From assembly GCA_963765585.1 (NCBI GenBank), contig CAVXXB010000002.1:1-64000 (forward strand): DNA of 64,000 bases, in the 5' to 3' direction. A model generated the notes under the pieces. The model was not told the DNA's origin, searched no databases, and saw nothing but the letters and a program-made list of their open reading frames with translations. Source of the stretch: CAVXXB01 sp963765585. GTDB lineage: Bacteria > Calditrichota > Calditrichia > JAJRVZ01. Position 1 is the stretch's first letter, and every line of letters starts with the position of its first letter. Both the position numbers and the translations under genes were made by a program. Below, piece by piece: positions 43,860 through 52,084 of the stretch.

Positions 43860-44663
43860 CTAACTGAATGGACTTAGTATTTTTATCAGATGAATCAGCA
43901 GCGATGGTTGTTTACCAAGCGCAGTTTGAAATATTTTTAACAGGGTTTGTTTTTCAACCGGGACACGATTAATTACATTGGCCGTTTCATTTAGCTGATC
44001 ATCCGTTAGTTTCTTGATGCCCTCTTTAATTTTATAATATAACTTCTGATTGGATCCACCCCTTTTGTCCCAGGCTTTTTCATACTCTCTAAAAATTTTC
44101 TCAGAATAAGTTCCCGATTGGACGGCTTTGGCGGCAATATGTCCGGCAATTTTTGCACCGGCAATGCCGGATGTAATCCCGCCACCGGTCATGGGATTAC
44201 TCTGAAACGCGGCGTCTCCCACCAGCATAAATCCATTTCCCGATATTCGTGCCGGCCGGTTGGCACAAGGTACACCCCCGACGGTATGCGAGAGTATGGC
44301 TGCACCTGGATAGTATCTGGACAAAAACTCATCAAGTCTTTTTTGAGCAGATTTTTTACGAACCAGGTTTCCTGAGATACCCAAACCCACATTGGCGGTA
44401 TTCTCACCTTTTGGGAATACCCAGGCATACCCACCGGGAAAATCCTTTTGTGAAAAATAAAATTCGCACAGGCCTTTATCAATTTTGGGGGATTGAATCG
44501 TCACCTGGCTGCAAGTTTCCATATCACGCATGCGGATAGTCGTGTCGATACCGGCCCAGCGTCCGACCCGCGTTTCGACACCATCGGCCCCGATCACGAT
44601 GTTTGACTCTATTTGCCATGTTTTACCGCCATGTTGACAAATCAACGCCACAAACAGTCTCAT
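43860..44663 (-). CDS. Geranylgeranyl reductase-family flavoprotein, C-terminal piece
   Basis: Main part of the FAD-dependent reductase that starts at 45051. ESNIVIGADGVETRVGRWAG, FYFSQKDFPGGYAWVFPKGENTANVGLGI and FMLVGDAAFQSNPMTGGGI are the standard geranylgeranyl reductase-family motifs; the last binds FAD. These enzymes saturate isoprenoid chains of archaeal lipids, chlorophyll or quinones. The frame joins the N-terminal piece near 44640. The repeat block upstream separates it from the ferredoxin gene. Confidence 0.88.
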   Translation of the reverse strand: MRLFVALICQHGGKTWQIESNIVIGADGVETRVGRWAGIDTTIRMRDMETCSQVTIQSPKIDKGLCEFYFSQKDFPGGYAWVFPKGENTANVGLGISGNLVRKKSAQKRLDEFLSRYYPGAAILSHTVGGVPCANRPARISGNGFMLVGDAAFQSNPMTGGGITSGIAGAKIAGHIAAKAVQSGTYSEKIFREYEKAWDKRGGSNQKLYYKIKEGIKKLTDDQLNETANVINRVPVEKQTLLKIFQTALGKQPSLLIHLIKILSPFS

Positions 44664-45051
44664 TTTTTATAATTAATCCGGAAACATATGCCCGCGTTAG
44701 CACAGTAACACCTTCATCAGCAGCCCATTTTGCCAGATCATAGTCAAACAGCCTGCGGTGCAGAACATAGCCTGTCATCTTGACTTTTGGATACACCGCC
44801 GTCCCGTTCGGTGCAACAAATTTGAATTGATCAATCGTATCCGCAATCCATGACTGCGCGACCGGTCGTTCAAGCAGATTCTCAATACCTTCCTTGCTCA
44901 CGGCTTCTGCACAGCGTACCGGAACGCCGATATCGCGGTCCTTTTCCAGCATAAGTACACTGGCCCCGGATTGCACAGCAATTCTTGCAGCCGTTGACCC
45001 GGCAGGTCCGGCCCCCACAACAATGATGTCATATTTATTTTTAATATTCAT
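44623..45051 (-). CDS. Geranylgeranyl reductase-family flavoprotein, N-terminal piece
   Basis: FAD-binding N-terminus: YDIIVVGAGPAGSTAARIA (GxGxxG Rossmann motif), LEKDRDIGVPVRCAEAVSKEG (the PxRCAE motif of the family) and VLHRRLFDYDLAKWA. After CGVD the frame shifts by one base near 44640. The full protein is about 395 residues, normal for the family. ATG at 45051. Confidence 0.86.
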   Translation of the reverse strand: MNIKNKYDIIVVGAGPAGSTAARIAVQSGASVLMLEKDRDIGVPVRCAEAVSKEGIENLLERPVAQSWIADTIDQFKFVAPNGTAVYPKVKMTGYVLHRRLFDYDLAKWAADEGVTVLTRAYVSGLIIKNETVCGVDLSTWR

Positions 45052-45449
45052 GATTCTCGGTTCTGGGTTCTGGGCACTCGTTTCTTCGTCATTAAAACAA
45101 GCCTGCCCCCTTTTTCAACCAGAAATTGGCCCTGTGCTTAGTGACTTTTATAAAGTAAAAATATCGAATGTTTAATTTCGAAGTCAAAAGTACTCTGTGC
45201 CTCTGTGCCTCTTAGGGACTTAGGGACTCAGGCGCTCAGGGACTTTTATAAGTAAAAATATCGAATATTCAATTTCGAAGTTAAAAGTACTCTGTGCCTA
45301 TGTGCCTCTATTCAGGGACTTAGGGACTCAGGTGCTAAGGGACTTTTTCTCTTTGTCTCAAAAAACAACCCCCTAACCCCCTTTTTCAAGGGGGAAAGCA
45401 ACTCTGTGCCTTTCTGTGCCTCTTCTCAGGGACCTAGGGACTCAGGTGC
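45052..45449. repeat. Word-repeat block between ferredoxin and reductase genes
   Basis: No gene. TTCTCGGTTCTGGG words (45055-45082), then two near-identical 100-nt direct copies (about 45140-45245 and 45247-45347) of TAAAAATATCGAATRTTYAATTTCG-type sequence (given here as a pattern over ~25 nt) followed by TGTGCCTCTGTGCC and AGGGACTTAGGGACTC words, then a CCCCCTTTTTCAAGGGGG palindrome (45375-45393) and a further AGGGACCTAGGGACTC array. Confidence 0.75.
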
Positions 45450-45635
45450 TCAGGGACTTTTTTTCTCAACCTCACTCAAAGCTTCAACGGGACAAACTAT
45501 TACACACTTCATACATTCTGTGCATAAGTTGGCATCTATCAGCAACTGTGATTCGGAAAGATCAATACAGTTTTCCGGGCAAACACCGACACAGGTACCA
45601 CAATAATCGCAAATACTATCGTTTACTTGAATCAT
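45450..45635 (-). CDS. 2[4Fe-4S] ferredoxin
   Basis: A 61-residue bacterial-type ferredoxin with two CxxCxxCxxxCP sets: Cys 9, 12, 15, 19 and Cys 38, 41, 44, 48. Low-potential electron carrier. The start is 2 nt from the UbiA stop, so it is made from the same transcript. A dedicated ferredoxin beside a geranylgeranyl reductase is known from Methanosarcina, where it is required for full lipid saturation; by analogy this one may feed the reductase encoded next downstream. The last residues (SEVEKKSP) are read from the repeat block. Confidence 0.93.
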   Translation of the reverse strand: MIQVNDSICDYCGTCVGVCPENCIDLSESQLLIDANLCTECMKCVIVCPVEALSEVEKKSP

Positions 45636-45637
45636 AA

Positions 45638-46600
45638 TTACAAACCGGAAAAATTGGGATAGTTCAAATCAAATCGTTTTTTGTAATATAATTTTGTCAG
45701 AAAAAAGCCAAGTACCATAAGCAGGAAATATACCGGCCACTTGAAACAAATAATCAATGAGAAAAACAGTATGCCAAATTTTGTGCTTTTTATGGCATCC
45801 GGTACTTCCAGAAAATACATGGTTTTTATTATTTGAGGCATGGAGAGTCCATAAAATATCAGGGCGGCCAGGTCTCTTATCAGAAAAATGCTGGACAAAC
45901 CGATTGCATAGGAAATAAACGCCCAGAATATGATCTTATTACTACCATAACGAACTGCCAGTGTTTTTTTACCGGCCATCCGATCACCCCTGATATCAGG
46001 AAGAAGTGTGTAGAAATACAGGGTCGTATTAAAAAAGATATATGGGACTGAATCAATCAGAAATTGTAATGAAAACTCATTAAACGCTGCCCAACCGATT
46101 GCAAAAGCCAACCAGCCCATAGCCATATTTGCCATCAGGCTGCCCCATGGCCGGTCTTTTAACTTTAATGGATAATAGTTATAAAAATATCCGGTGATCA
46201 GAAAAAAGAGTATAAATAATAATGCGATACGGTACCCACAAGAAAGTCCGGTAATAAACCCAAGAATCGCGAGTATAATCGCTTCCTTTTTTGCATTCTC
46301 ACGTGGCATATGCCCGTCAGAAATAATATAGAGTTTATCATTCCGGCGATCGCTTTCCACATCTGCGATTTGATTCAGGATAAAGGAACTGCCCATGAGC
46401 ATTGCAAAACCGATCATGAGACGCAGTAATAAAAAATAATCAAGTTCCGCAGGGAAAATATAGAGCGTGAAGATAGTGCCTTTATCGGCAATAAAGAATC
46501 CAGCAAGCAGAGTAGTCCAGCCCGGGAAAAATAACATCGGGCGTAAAACAAATAAATAGTCCAGGCGGGAAAGCCGTAAGAATTTACGCGTATGGTTCAT
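45638..46600 (-). CDS. UbiA-family prenyltransferase
   Basis: Integral membrane prenyltransferase, 320 residues, about eight TM helices. The first Asp-rich motif is NQIADVESD (Asn76, Asp80, Asp84), the second DIRGDRMAGKKTLAVRYG. UbiA members attach polyprenyl chains to quinone precursors, haem, chlorophyll or glycerol ethers (DGGGP synthase). Substrate is not decidable from sequence by eye. The PLxGK-type residues of menaquinone MenA are not obvious. It overlaps the purF end by 17 nt and is followed by a ferredoxin and, past a repeat block, a geranylgeranyl reductase, which favours an isoprenoid lipid or tail-saturation role. Confidence 0.88.
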   Translation of the reverse strand: MNHTRKFLRLSRLDYLFVLRPMLFFPGWTTLLAGFFIADKGTIFTLYIFPAELDYFLLLRLMIGFAMLMGSSFILNQIADVESDRRNDKLYIISDGHMPRENAKKEAIILAILGFITGLSCGYRIALLFILFFLITGYFYNYYPLKLKDRPWGSLMANMAMGWLAFAIGWAAFNEFSLQFLIDSVPYIFFNTTLYFYTLLPDIRGDRMAGKKTLAVRYGSNKIIFWAFISYAIGLSSIFLIRDLAALIFYGLSMPQIIKTMYFLEVPDAIKSTKFGILFFSLIICFKWPVYFLLMVLGFFLTKLYYKKRFDLNYPNFSGL

Positions 46601-48014
46601 TACGATCTTTCAGCTGTTCCTCTTCAATTTTAATCGGATAAACTCCGCTAAAACACGCGGTACAATAATCCTGTCCGTTGTCTCTGGGCATTGCATTCAA
46701 CATCTGATCCAATGACATATATTCAACTGAATCCACGCCCAGGTGGACAGCAATTTCATTCACGTCTTTCTGAGTGGCGATCAATTCTTCCGTGGTGGGA
46801 AAATCCATTCCATAAAAACAAGGATAGCGGATTGGCGGCGAACTTACCCTGACATGAACTTCCTTTGCCCCTGCCGATCGCAAGCGTTTTACCAGACCCT
46901 TTAGCGTGGTACCTCTGACAATGGAATCATCCACAATAACTAATTTCCGGTCTTTCACCACACCGCCAACAGTGTTAAATTTTATCCGTACATTTATATC
47001 GCGTAAACTCTGGCGTGGATGGATAAATGTACGCCCCACATAATGATTACGAATAAGACCAATTTCAAATTTCGCATCACTACGTGACGCATATCCCAGT
47101 GCGGCAGTATTGCTGCTATCAGGTACGCTGATGACGATGTCGGCGTCAGCCGGTTTTTCTTCTGCAAGATTCTTGCCCAGTTTACGCCGGGTTTTATCCA
47201 CATATTCACCAAAAATCTGACTATCCGGACGTGAAAAATAAATAAATTCAAAGACACAATGTCTTGGTTTGACATCTTCACGAATATTGTAAGTTTTAAG
47301 ACCATTTTCATCAGCAACCAGCATTTCACCGCATTTTACATCCCGCTCATACTTTGCGCCAATCAAATCAAATGCGCAGGTTTCACTGGCAAATATAAAA
47401 CTGTTTCCTTTTTTCCCTAAAGCAAGTGGGCGAAACCCTTGCGGATCCCTGACTGCAATCAATTTTTTTCTGGTCATAAAAACCAGTGAATATGCTCCTA
47501 CTATTTGACGTGTGGCTTCAAGGATTTTTTCTTCAATTGTCTTCCCTTTTGATTTTGCCACAAGATGAAGGATGACCTCACTATCGGTTGTCGTTTGAAA
47601 AATGGATCCGCGTTCTTCAAGTTGCTCGCGTAGTGCTTTTGAATTGACCAAATTTCCGTTATGAGCGACACCAATTGTACCCAATTTATGATTTACCACG
47701 ATCGGGCCGATGTTCTGTACATTTGATGATCCGGTGGTGGAATATCTGTTATGACCAATAGCGATGTGCCCAGGCAGGGTATCCAAAACCTCCTGTTTAA
47801 ACACATCAGATACTAATCCCATACCATGATGTTTATATACTTTTTCGCCATCGCTACTGGCGATGCCTGCACTTTCCTGACCGCGATGCTGCAATGAATA
47901 CATACCCAGGTATGACCAGATGGCCGCATCAGGTGATCCATAGACACCAACAACACCACAAAAATCCTTTGGCTTATCAATATCTGATTCAATATGAATT
48001 TTGTTTTTTATCAT
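46584..48014 (-). CDS. purF: Amidophosphoribosyltransferase PurF
   Basis: First committed step of purine synthesis: PRPP plus glutamine to phosphoribosylamine. 476 residues. A short propeptide (MIKNKIHIESDIDKPKDF) precedes the catalytic Cys19 (CGVVGVYG) and must be cleaved, as in the B. subtilis type. QHRGQESAGIA and GHNRYSTTG are glutaminase motifs; LVIVDDSIVRGTT is the PRPP loop. Cysteines in RYPCFYGMDF and DYCTACFSG match those that bind the [4Fe-4S] cluster of the Bacillus-type enzyme. Abuts the PHP gene without a gap. Confidence 0.96.
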   Translation of the reverse strand: MIKNKIHIESDIDKPKDFCGVVGVYGSPDAAIWSYLGMYSLQHRGQESAGIASSDGEKVYKHHGMGLVSDVFKQEVLDTLPGHIAIGHNRYSTTGSSNVQNIGPIVVNHKLGTIGVAHNGNLVNSKALREQLEERGSIFQTTTDSEVILHLVAKSKGKTIEEKILEATRQIVGAYSLVFMTRKKLIAVRDPQGFRPLALGKKGNSFIFASETCAFDLIGAKYERDVKCGEMLVADENGLKTYNIREDVKPRHCVFEFIYFSRPDSQIFGEYVDKTRRKLGKNLAEEKPADADIVISVPDSSNTAALGYASRSDAKFEIGLIRNHYVGRTFIHPRQSLRDINVRIKFNTVGGVVKDRKLVIVDDSIVRGTTLKGLVKRLRSAGAKEVHVRVSSPPIRYPCFYGMDFPTTEELIATQKDVNEIAVHLGVDSVEYMSLDQMLNAMPRDNGQDYCTACFSGVYPIKIEEEQLKDRNEPYA

Positions 48015-49061
48015 TTATATGAGTCTTATATGGTTGGAGAAGATCCAGGGTCGGTTTTGAGAAAATGCCTCTACCCGGTAAACGCCCGCCCTCTCAGTTT
48101 CAAATATCAGTTTTTGTCCCTTTTGTGTTGCGATTTTTTCACCGTTACGCACCAGGTGAACAATCGCCGGCTGCGGCAAATTTACATGAAGATGGGTATA
48201 CTTATCAAATTTTAATTCGCCGCCAATATGCACTTTTTTTGCTTTATTTTCTGCCCAAAAACGAAATCCACGTGCATCGCCTCCATAACAATTCGAGATA
48301 AAGCAACGGCAGTTAAATAAGCTATCAAACACATTATTGATATCTTCTTTATACTGACCTTCACCGCCCAGTGCCTTATCTGTCAAAATATGAGTACGGA
48401 TCGTTTTAAATAATATTTTGTATCTGAATATGGTGATTTGAACCAATCCCCACAATTTATACTTATGTCCATGTGCGTCCACACCGGCAATACCAACCAC
48501 CTTGCGATCCAGATTGGCTTCATCCCATTTTGCCAGAGTTTCCGGTTTTGGTGTAATGATGGATTTCCGGGGGTGCATGACGCGATAATATTTGTTGAAG
48601 TGTGTCAAACCTTCCATCCACTCTGACATCTGATTCCAGACTTCAATACCATTGTAGGATTTTGATTCCCACACCTTCCAGGGATACGCAGGATATGCTT
48701 TTATGGCACTGCGTTTTTCATCAGGATGCGCAATGATGCCGTAACCACCCAATTCTTTCACCCGATCCACATATTCAAGCGGAGTAAGATCCTGCGGTAG
48801 TTCTTCATCGAGATTGAATGCCAGGTAGTGATTCTGATCATCAAGATCATTTATTTCGTACCCGATAATCGTAAGCACACCATCATACCATCCTTCCTGA
48901 CCATCACGTTTTGATTGCAGAGTATTATGATCGGTAATCATAAGGAAATCCAGGTCAACCTCGCTGGCAATTTTTGCAATCTCAGGAATCGGGCGCGTAC
49001 CATCACTATAAGTAGAATGTACGTGTATTACACCAACATATTCATGCAACTGATCATGCAT
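48015..49061 (-). CDS. PHP-domain metallohydrolase
   Basis: A 348-residue PHP-domain protein of the CehA/McbA-like group. Metal-binding motifs are HVHSTYSDGT (HxH), LMITDHNTLQS (DHN), GYEINDLDDQNHYLAF and IAHPDEKRSAI, plus GIAGVDAHGHK near the middle. Such enzymes hydrolyse phosphoester or related bonds with a trinuclear metal site; the substrate is unknown. The C-terminal ~60 residues look like a beta-sandwich add-on (THLHVNLPQPAIVHLVRNGE). Its stop is immediately followed by purF and its start by the YfiM-like gene's stop. Confidence 0.88.
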   Translation of the reverse strand: MHDQLHEYVGVIHVHSTYSDGTRPIPEIAKIASEVDLDFLMITDHNTLQSKRDGQEGWYDGVLTIIGYEINDLDDQNHYLAFNLDEELPQDLTPLEYVDRVKELGGYGIIAHPDEKRSAIKAYPAYPWKVWESKSYNGIEVWNQMSEWMEGLTHFNKYYRVMHPRKSIITPKPETLAKWDEANLDRKVVGIAGVDAHGHKYKLWGLVQITIFRYKILFKTIRTHILTDKALGGEGQYKEDINNVFDSLFNCRCFISNCYGGDARGFRFWAENKAKKVHIGGELKFDKYTHLHVNLPQPAIVHLVRNGEKIATQKGQKLIFETERAGVYRVEAFSQNRPWIFSNHIRLI

Positions 49062-49451
49062 CTAATGAACCCCGAGTATAAGTATTCCAATCGTAATTCC
49101 GGCAATATCGGCTATCAGATCTTCTACTGAAAACCGGTTTCCTTTTTTTTGCGAGTCCAGAATCTCCTTGGCTAGCCCAAGTGAAAATGTGATTCCGGCG
49201 CCCCACATTTTTGAATCACCAATATTCTTATCTAACATCTCCTGGCTGAATTTTCCGATAAATACTGTACTGATCAAACTGCCAACCAGGTGCCGGCCTT
49301 TATCCTGGGCCCACCAGATATTTCCCCCCTTGGCAGAAAGACTATCGGTTTTATATCCTAAATTTATGACCACTTTATCGGATGATTGTGCATTTAATGA
49401 CAGGGCCATTACAATCAATAAGAATCCAATGGTGATTACTTTAGAAAACAA
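49062..49451 (-). CDS. YfiM-like (DUF2279-type) periplasmic protein
   Basis: A 129-residue protein with a signal peptide (IGFLLIVMALSLNAQ). WWAQDKGRHLVGSLISTVFIG, then GAGITFSLGLAKEILDSQKKGNRFSVEDLIADIAGITIG, which is the conserved pattern DKxxHxxxS...GxxKExxD...FSxxDLxADxxG of the YfiM/DUF2279 family. Role unknown; probably envelope-associated with one C-terminal hydrophobic helix. It overlaps the DUF5683 gene by 11 nt in the tight operon. Confidence 0.82.
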   Translation of the reverse strand: MFSKVITIGFLLIVMALSLNAQSSDKVVINLGYKTDSLSAKGGNIWWAQDKGRHLVGSLISTVFIGKFSQEMLDKNIGDSKMWGAGITFSLGLAKEILDSQKKGNRFSVEDLIADIAGITIGILILGVH

Positions 49452-50235
49452 AGGTTACTCCCAAATTTATGGCAAAAGAATCATCCTCTGGCATCAGATT
49501 CAAATTCATTTGCATGGCATCATCAAAACGAAATAAATATGCGTCCACATAGGCATCAATCATTACAACCGCATAAGTGAGTCCCAGGTACCAGCTATTT
49601 GTGACTCTTCTATCACGGTACTCTGTATTTCCTGTTTTTCTATATTCCTGATTATAATGATAGATCCGGCTGGCAAAATAAGCAAATGCGCTAACTCCGA
49701 TCACCCCTTTAATATATTGCTCATTATATATCTGCCCCCATCCGGGCAACATTGCCGATCTCGCCACAGCTCCCCAGGGCGACTTCATGGGAATATCAGA
49801 AAACAAATCCTGTGGCCACGGTTCATATTTATCTCTCAAATAGGTGTCTAAAACATCCAGAATATTAACAATGTACACCTGAGAAAAGAGAGCGAGACTG
49901 GCATATGCAGCGGCCTGCGAATCACGGTTTCCCGTGTCATTATATTCACGAAAACTTGTGATTGTATTAGAAATGAGTGCCAGACTTGCGCCATAGAATA
50001 TCACCGCGCGACCCGGGTTCTCCTGGCGAATCTGACCCAGCCCGGGTATTATGGCCGACATAACCAGACTGGGCCATAGAGTTTGTTTTACGGAATCATC
50101 GGCACTGTTTATTACCGATTTAGTGAGCGAATCCGGTTCCCCGCTTTGCGCATGGATCAATTCCGGACCGGCAGCATGTATCAACAGAAGAGCAAATATA
50201 GCTAGAATAATTTTAGATCTATGGGATGAGGACAT
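49441..50235 (-). CDS. DUF5683 membrane protein
   Basis: A 264-residue protein with a signal peptide and two copies of the DUF5683 hallmark: LVMSAIIPGLGQIRQENPGRAVIFYG and RSAMLPGWGQIYNEQYIKGVIGVS. Typical of FCB bacteria; function unknown. The PGxGQ repeats resemble TM2-like membrane motifs. It ends in a phenylalanine (NLGVTFVF), which with the strand pattern hints at an outer-membrane location. Overlaps the upstream lipid kinase gene by 17 nt. Confidence 0.87.
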   Translation of the reverse strand: MSSSHRSKIILAIFALLLIHAAGPELIHAQSGEPDSLTKSVINSADDSVKQTLWPSLVMSAIIPGLGQIRQENPGRAVIFYGASLALISNTITSFREYNDTGNRDSQAAAYASLALFSQVYIVNILDVLDTYLRDKYEPWPQDLFSDIPMKSPWGAVARSAMLPGWGQIYNEQYIKGVIGVSAFAYFASRIYHYNQEYRKTGNTEYRDRRVTNSWYLGLTYAVVMIDAYVDAYLFRFDDAMQMNLNLMPEDDSFAINLGVTFVF

Positions 50236-51094
50236 CGAGTGCCTTCGGTAAAATTGAAATATCTAATGATTTTAAATTCAGTGACATTAATTCACCGTCA
50301 AGATGGACTGCGAATCCTTCTTCAGATTCAAGAGAAACTTGTTTGGTTCTTGAGGTAGTCACCTGGGGCATTTTGGTATGGCTTCCGGAATACACACTGA
50401 TAAGATTTTGATAAATCTCGAGTTTTGTTAAATCCGATATGATGTTCAAATCCAATAAACCGTCATCCATTATGGCGTCCGGTGTCAATTTAAACCCGCC
50501 ACCTAAACTAACACCATTGCCGGCCGTTAGCATGAAAATCTTTTCTTCACGTATTACATCATTATATTTTAGTCGCATCACAGGCGGATCATAATTATAA
50601 ATCGTCTTAAGCACGGAATAGAGATATATTGCATTTCCCCGCAGTTTGGTTACTTTTTTTCCCGTTTCAACCACCCAGGAATCAAACCCAACTCCAAGTC
50701 CATTGGGGAAATATTGACTTCCTGCCTTACCAATATCAATTTTTGTGGCTTTGCCATTCATAATAATATCCAGAGCATCGGAGATTTTATAGGGGATGTG
50801 AAGCGCGCGGGCGAAATCGTTACCGCTTCCGATAGGGACCAGGCCAAAAATACTCTGCCCGCCCATCAGACCATTCACTGTTTCATGAACGGTTCCGTCA
50901 CCGCCAACCGCAATTACATAGTTGAACTCATTTGCTGCAGCCCTGGCAATATCAATGGCATCCCCCGGCTTTTGCGTAAAGGTCATATCAAAATCAAGCT
51001 TACGTGTACGGCAAAGGGTTTCGAGTTTTTTTGCATATCTGGCGCATTTACCACGCGCCGCGGTCGGATTTACAACAAATTTATAATTTGCCAA
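50219..51094 (-). CDS. Diacylglycerol kinase-family lipid kinase (YegS/BmrU-like)
   Basis: A 291-residue lipid kinase of the DagK catalytic family: FVVNPTAARGKCARY, the nucleotide loop AVGGDGTVHETVNGL and VPIGSGNDFARAL. It phosphorylates diacylglycerol or a related lipid alcohol using ATP. Position at the head of an operon that also carries a UbiA prenyltransferase and ends near a geranylgeranyl reductase fits a lipid role, by inference. 37 bp from the ridA stop. Confidence 0.93.
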   Translation of the reverse strand: MANYKFVVNPTAARGKCARYAKKLETLCRTRKLDFDMTFTQKPGDAIDIARAAANEFNYVIAVGGDGTVHETVNGLMGGQSIFGLVPIGSGNDFARALHIPYKISDALDIIMNGKATKIDIGKAGSQYFPNGLGVGFDSWVVETGKKVTKLRGNAIYLYSVLKTIYNYDPPVMRLKYNDVIREEKIFMLTAGNGVSLGGGFKLTPDAIMDDGLLDLNIISDLTKLEIYQNLISVYSGSHTKMPQVTTSRTKQVSLESEEGFAVHLDGELMSLNLKSLDISILPKALDVLIP

Positions 51095-51131
51095 TTAACA
51101 ATTCCTCATAATAGATTAACAAATCTTTATA

Positions 51132-51513
51132 TCACTCGGTTGAAGCGATGCATTCTATTTCTACCAACACATCTTTTGGTAAACGACTCACCTCAACGGT
51201 TGATCTTGCCGGAAGGGATTGAGCCAAAATATTCACCATATATCTCATTGACCTTGACAAAATCATCCATATTTTTAAGAAATATTGTAGTTTTTATAAC
51301 AGAATCCATTGTTGTTCCGGCAGATTCCAGCACCGCCTTCAAATTTTCAAGAACCTGTCTGGCCTGATCTACCACACCGCCAACAATAAGATTTCCACTC
51401 ACTGGATCAATCGCAATTTGCCCCGACGTAAAGAGCAAATTTCCCCAGGATACTGCCTGGCTATAAGGACCGATCGGCGCCGGTGCTTTTTCAGTGTTTA
51501 CTATGCTACGCAT
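51132..51513 (-). CDS. ridA: RidA-family enamine/imine deaminase (one frameshift)
   Basis: Hydrolyses reactive enamine/imine intermediates. PIGPYSQAVSWGNLLFTSGQIAIDP and the VLENLKAVLESAGTTMDSVIKT helix are diagnostic. The open frame stops early at 51193 (FGSIPSGKINR); the next frame completes the family's C-terminus (PARSTVEVSRLPKDVLVEIECIA) to a TGA at 51132. One base too many near 51198 accounts for it. Corrected length 127 residues, the usual size. First gene of the leftward operon facing away from oriC. Confidence 0.93.
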
Positions 51514-51740
51514 TTTGTTATCCCCTGCTGTTTGATTAGAGGTTATGGAGGTAGAAATTAGAGATTAGGGATTAGGGATTAAATCAAATTTCCAATGGCC
51601 AATTGCCAATTGCTAAACTTCATTCTCTCATCTCTAATTTCTAATCCGTAATTCCCAGTTCCCAGTTCCAGTTCTAATTTTCTTCGACAATAATATAGAG
51701 CCTTATCGACTTTATTTCCGAAAATAGAGATCACAGCACA

Positions 51741-52084
51741 TATAATCAAGGATATGTTTTACGTGAAACCCAAATTTTACATTTTATTTTACAAAAAACT
51801 TGATTCTTAATTCGTGCTTGGTAAAATGTCTGTGGGAAGAGAAATGCACTGTTAACAAATTGTGAATAACTTTTTGTTATTCACAACACAAATGACCTTT
51901 CTCAAACTTAAAAAAAACCTCATAATTACAGATATATATATATAAGTATCTGTAATTTAAGTATTTAGGTCTTAATTGGACCAGGCCTGTAATAGCTTAT
52001 AGCTAAAATCATATATGCGTAACGCATTGTTTTACGCCAATTTCGGATTGTGGATAACTGAATTAGGATTGAGGAAAACTAACT
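51741..52084. other. oriC: Replication origin oriC (predicted)
   Basis: The region between ridA and dnaA holds a perfect DnaA box TGTGGATAA at 52049-52057, and an inverted pair of one-mismatch boxes, TGTGAATAA (51861-51869) and TTATTCACA (51877-51885). Between them and the perfect box is a very AT-rich stretch with a run of TA repeats (51925-51960), a plausible unwinding element. A parS-like site lies at 51755. Position next to dnaA is the commonest bacterial arrangement. Confidence 0.8.
51755..51770. promoter_or_regulatory. parS: parS-like ParB-binding site
   Basis: TGTTTTACGTGAAACC matches the bacterial parS consensus TGTTTCACGTGAAACA at 14 of 16 positions and keeps the central ACGT core and the GAAAC half. 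It lies about 330 bp upstream of dnaA, in the usual origin-proximal place. parA and parB are not in the window. Confidence 0.7.
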
